Of a DNA stretch of 64,000 nucleotides, positions 62,905-64,000 are shown in pieces (position 1 is the stretch's first letter; each line of letters begins with the position of its first letter). The position numbers and the translations under genes are program-made. A model generated the notes under the pieces. The model did not search any database, had not been told where the DNA came from, and saw only the letters and a list, made by a program, of their open reading frames with translations. Source of the DNA: JAAXHB01 sp965214945 (lineage in GTDB: Bacteria > Actinomycetota > Acidimicrobiia > Acidimicrobiales > Aldehydirespiratoraceae); assembly GCA_965214945.1 (NCBI GenBank), contig OZ244029.1, positions 868,001 to 932,000 on the forward strand. The letters are read 5' to 3'.

Positions 62905-63607
62905 GCTGGCTCGGCATCGAGCGCAGCGCCCCATTAGCGGCATTTGTTCTGCTCTATGTCGTCACCCTCGTCCTTACTCAGCCATGGAACTCCGGACCGG
63001 TTGTCCCTCGTCTTTATATGCCGGCTGCGATTGCCTTGGTCTTCGTGGGCTGCGAGTCACTGGACGCAGCAATCAGACGCAGCAGCCCCTCGAGGGCACT
63101 ACGCGAGCCAAGGCTGAACCTTCTGTTGGCCTACACGGGCGCTATAATCGTTCTCGTGCTGGCTGCTTCGTTTTACGTCAACGTGAACAGAGCGCGCTAC
63201 GGGCTCGCTCAGGGCCATCCCGCCGGCGACGTTGTCGCCGGAATTGTTGAGTCGCCTGTGATCGCTCATCTCCAGCACCACGCCACAGACGCCCGCCTCT
63301 ACAGCAACCGACCGGCGGGCGTCTACTTGCTGACAGGCATCCAGCCGTTGCTACACTTGCCGGCGTGGTGGCCCTGGACTTCGCCGTTGACGGATTCGGA
63401 CTGTTTCGATCACCTCACCGCCTTCTCGAACCGTGCAGGCCAGTCAGAGAGCAGAAAGCTCCAAATCGCATGGTTCGACGAACTCAGGAGAGGCGATGCC
63501 AGGTTCTATTGCGACATCCCGGCCCTCGCATCCGGCTCCTCGGAGCTGGAGCTGGTCGAGGAGTTCCCCGACGGAGCGATCTACCGATTCGAGCCCTCCA
63601 CCTGAGA

Positions 63608-64000
63608 TGCAGAGACGGACTGTATCGGTTTCTGCCTGGATACTCGATCAGTCTGGCCGGATTCGAGCTTGTCGACATCGGGACACAAGAAGGCGGCCGC
63701 TGACTGAACGCGGCCATGTTCGGCACTACGATCGTCGTCGTTTTGGCCCGCAATCTCGCCGAGACAGGTAAGCTTTTCAGAGTTCGCATGGATGACAACT
63801 CCGGCCACTCTATGCTCGATGCAGTCGAAGATCATCATCAGGCTTCACGGTCCGAGTCAGCCCACCTCCGCGATCACATGGATTATGCTGCTCGCAGCCG
63901 CTCTGACCTGCTGGACAGCTGGAGGCAGCCAAATTCTGCCCCCCCCCCTCTCTCTCGCAGTAAGCTAGGCATATACTGCAGCGCGCCGTTCGTGGTGGTT
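63608..64000 (+). pseudogene. Decayed, internally deleted paralogue of the membrane glycosyltransferase-like gene (continues past the window)
   Basis: Sequence after the stop of the previous gene repeats its internal region. 63615-63740 aligns with about 62140-62270, then jumps to the equivalent of 62640 (GCAATCT.GCCG) and on to the segment that precedes the poly-C. There are in-frame stops and a ~380-bp internal deletion. It keeps a C tract (63939-63948) at the homologous position. Confidence 0.7.
63939..63948 (+). repeat. Poly-C tract (10 C) in the decayed paralogue
   Basis: Ten consecutive C, at the position corresponding to the 14-C tract of the upstream gene, followed by a TC-rich stretch. 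Confidence 0.85.

Larger units (their letters stand above)
61826..63605 (+). pseudogene. Membrane glycosyltransferase-like (GT39/ArnT-type) gene, out of frame at a poly-C tract (possibly phase-OFF)
   Basis: From GTG 61826 the frame runs through a 19-G tract and encodes a membrane protein with GACVTSDSVFYLSAAENLAAG, FPPGYSISLAGFEL and at least seven hydrophobic helices. This pattern is seen in dolichyl-phosphate-mannose-type and ArnT-like glycosyltransferases. At a 14-C tract (62891-62904) the frame is lost and ends at 63250. The true continuation lies one base over: RWLGIERSAPLAAFVLLYV ... FPDGAIYRFEPS, ending at 63605. With 13 C (or 16) the gene would read as one ~592-aa protein. So the gene is either phase-variable and currently OFF, or a pseudogene. 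The start region is itself duplicated on both sides of the poly-G tract. Confidence 0.65.

Noticed and set aside
1..64000. CRISPR arrays, tRNA or rRNA genes, prophage or integrase
   Set aside because: No regularly spaced repeats, no cloverleaf-like sequence with conserved TTC/CCA features, and no integrase or phage structural proteins were found by reading the window.

Overview
The window reads as chromosomal sequence of a high-GC actinobacterium, most likely an Acidimicrobiia-type lineage. This is inference from lipoproteins with an acidic tail right after the lipobox Cys, the MMPL-type exporter, DUF4389 and DUF6338 genes, and GTG/TTG starts. Many decayed relics of catabolic genes (enolase-superfamily, cupin, SDR, AMP-binding enzymes) sit next to a very dense set of defence genes, a combination that would suit a host-associated (for example sponge-associated) bacterium. 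I see no tRNA, rRNA, CRISPR array or intact transposase.

Layout. 1-6.3 kb: a tight operon (DNA-binding protein cut by the window edge, PLD-SF2 helicase, 67-aa protein, DndD/SMC-like ATPase, 154-aa protein), a candidate defence system. 6.4-7.6 kb: decayed enolase-superfamily gene plus cupin, copy 1. 7.9-21.7 kb: a complete class 1 DISARM locus (drmD-drmMI-drmA-drmB-drmC); drmC carries a one-base frameshift and drmMI contains a 13-G run. 21.7-22.7 kb: enolase/cupin relic copy 2. 22.9-26.4 kb: AT-rich promoter, ribbon-helix-helix protein and GHKL (Hsp90/MutL-like) ATPase. 26.6-38.9 kb: catabolic regulon with an RbsABC-type ABC transporter, SDR, E1 alpha/beta, M24-family protein, LacI regulator, beta-hydroxyacid-type dehydrogenase and ThuA protein, with four copies of a 14-bp LacI-type operator. 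38.9-40.3 kb: relic copy 3 and a dead C5-cytosine methyltransferase. 40.6-49.1 kb: Druantia type III-like pair. 49.1-52.4 kb: relic, lipoprotein and a two-gene restriction-modification system. 53.5-57.7 kb: a four-gene overlapping operon (MazF-like, sigma-like HTH, 325-aa protein, DUF3696-type AAA ATPase), the strongest candidate for an undescribed system. 57.7-61.3 kb: MMPL exporter and a DUF6338 gene with a 57-aa companion. 61.3-64 kb: AMP-binding relic, a membrane glycosyltransferase-like gene interrupted by long poly-G and poly-C tracts, and its decayed paralogue.

Three themes stand out. (1) Relics of the same enolase/cupin unit lie at the borders between defence cassettes. (2) Long G/C homopolymers lie inside a DISARM methylase and a surface-type membrane gene, suggesting phase variation. 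(3) Short imperfect tandem duplications (period 15-25 bp) occur repeatedly around gene ends.
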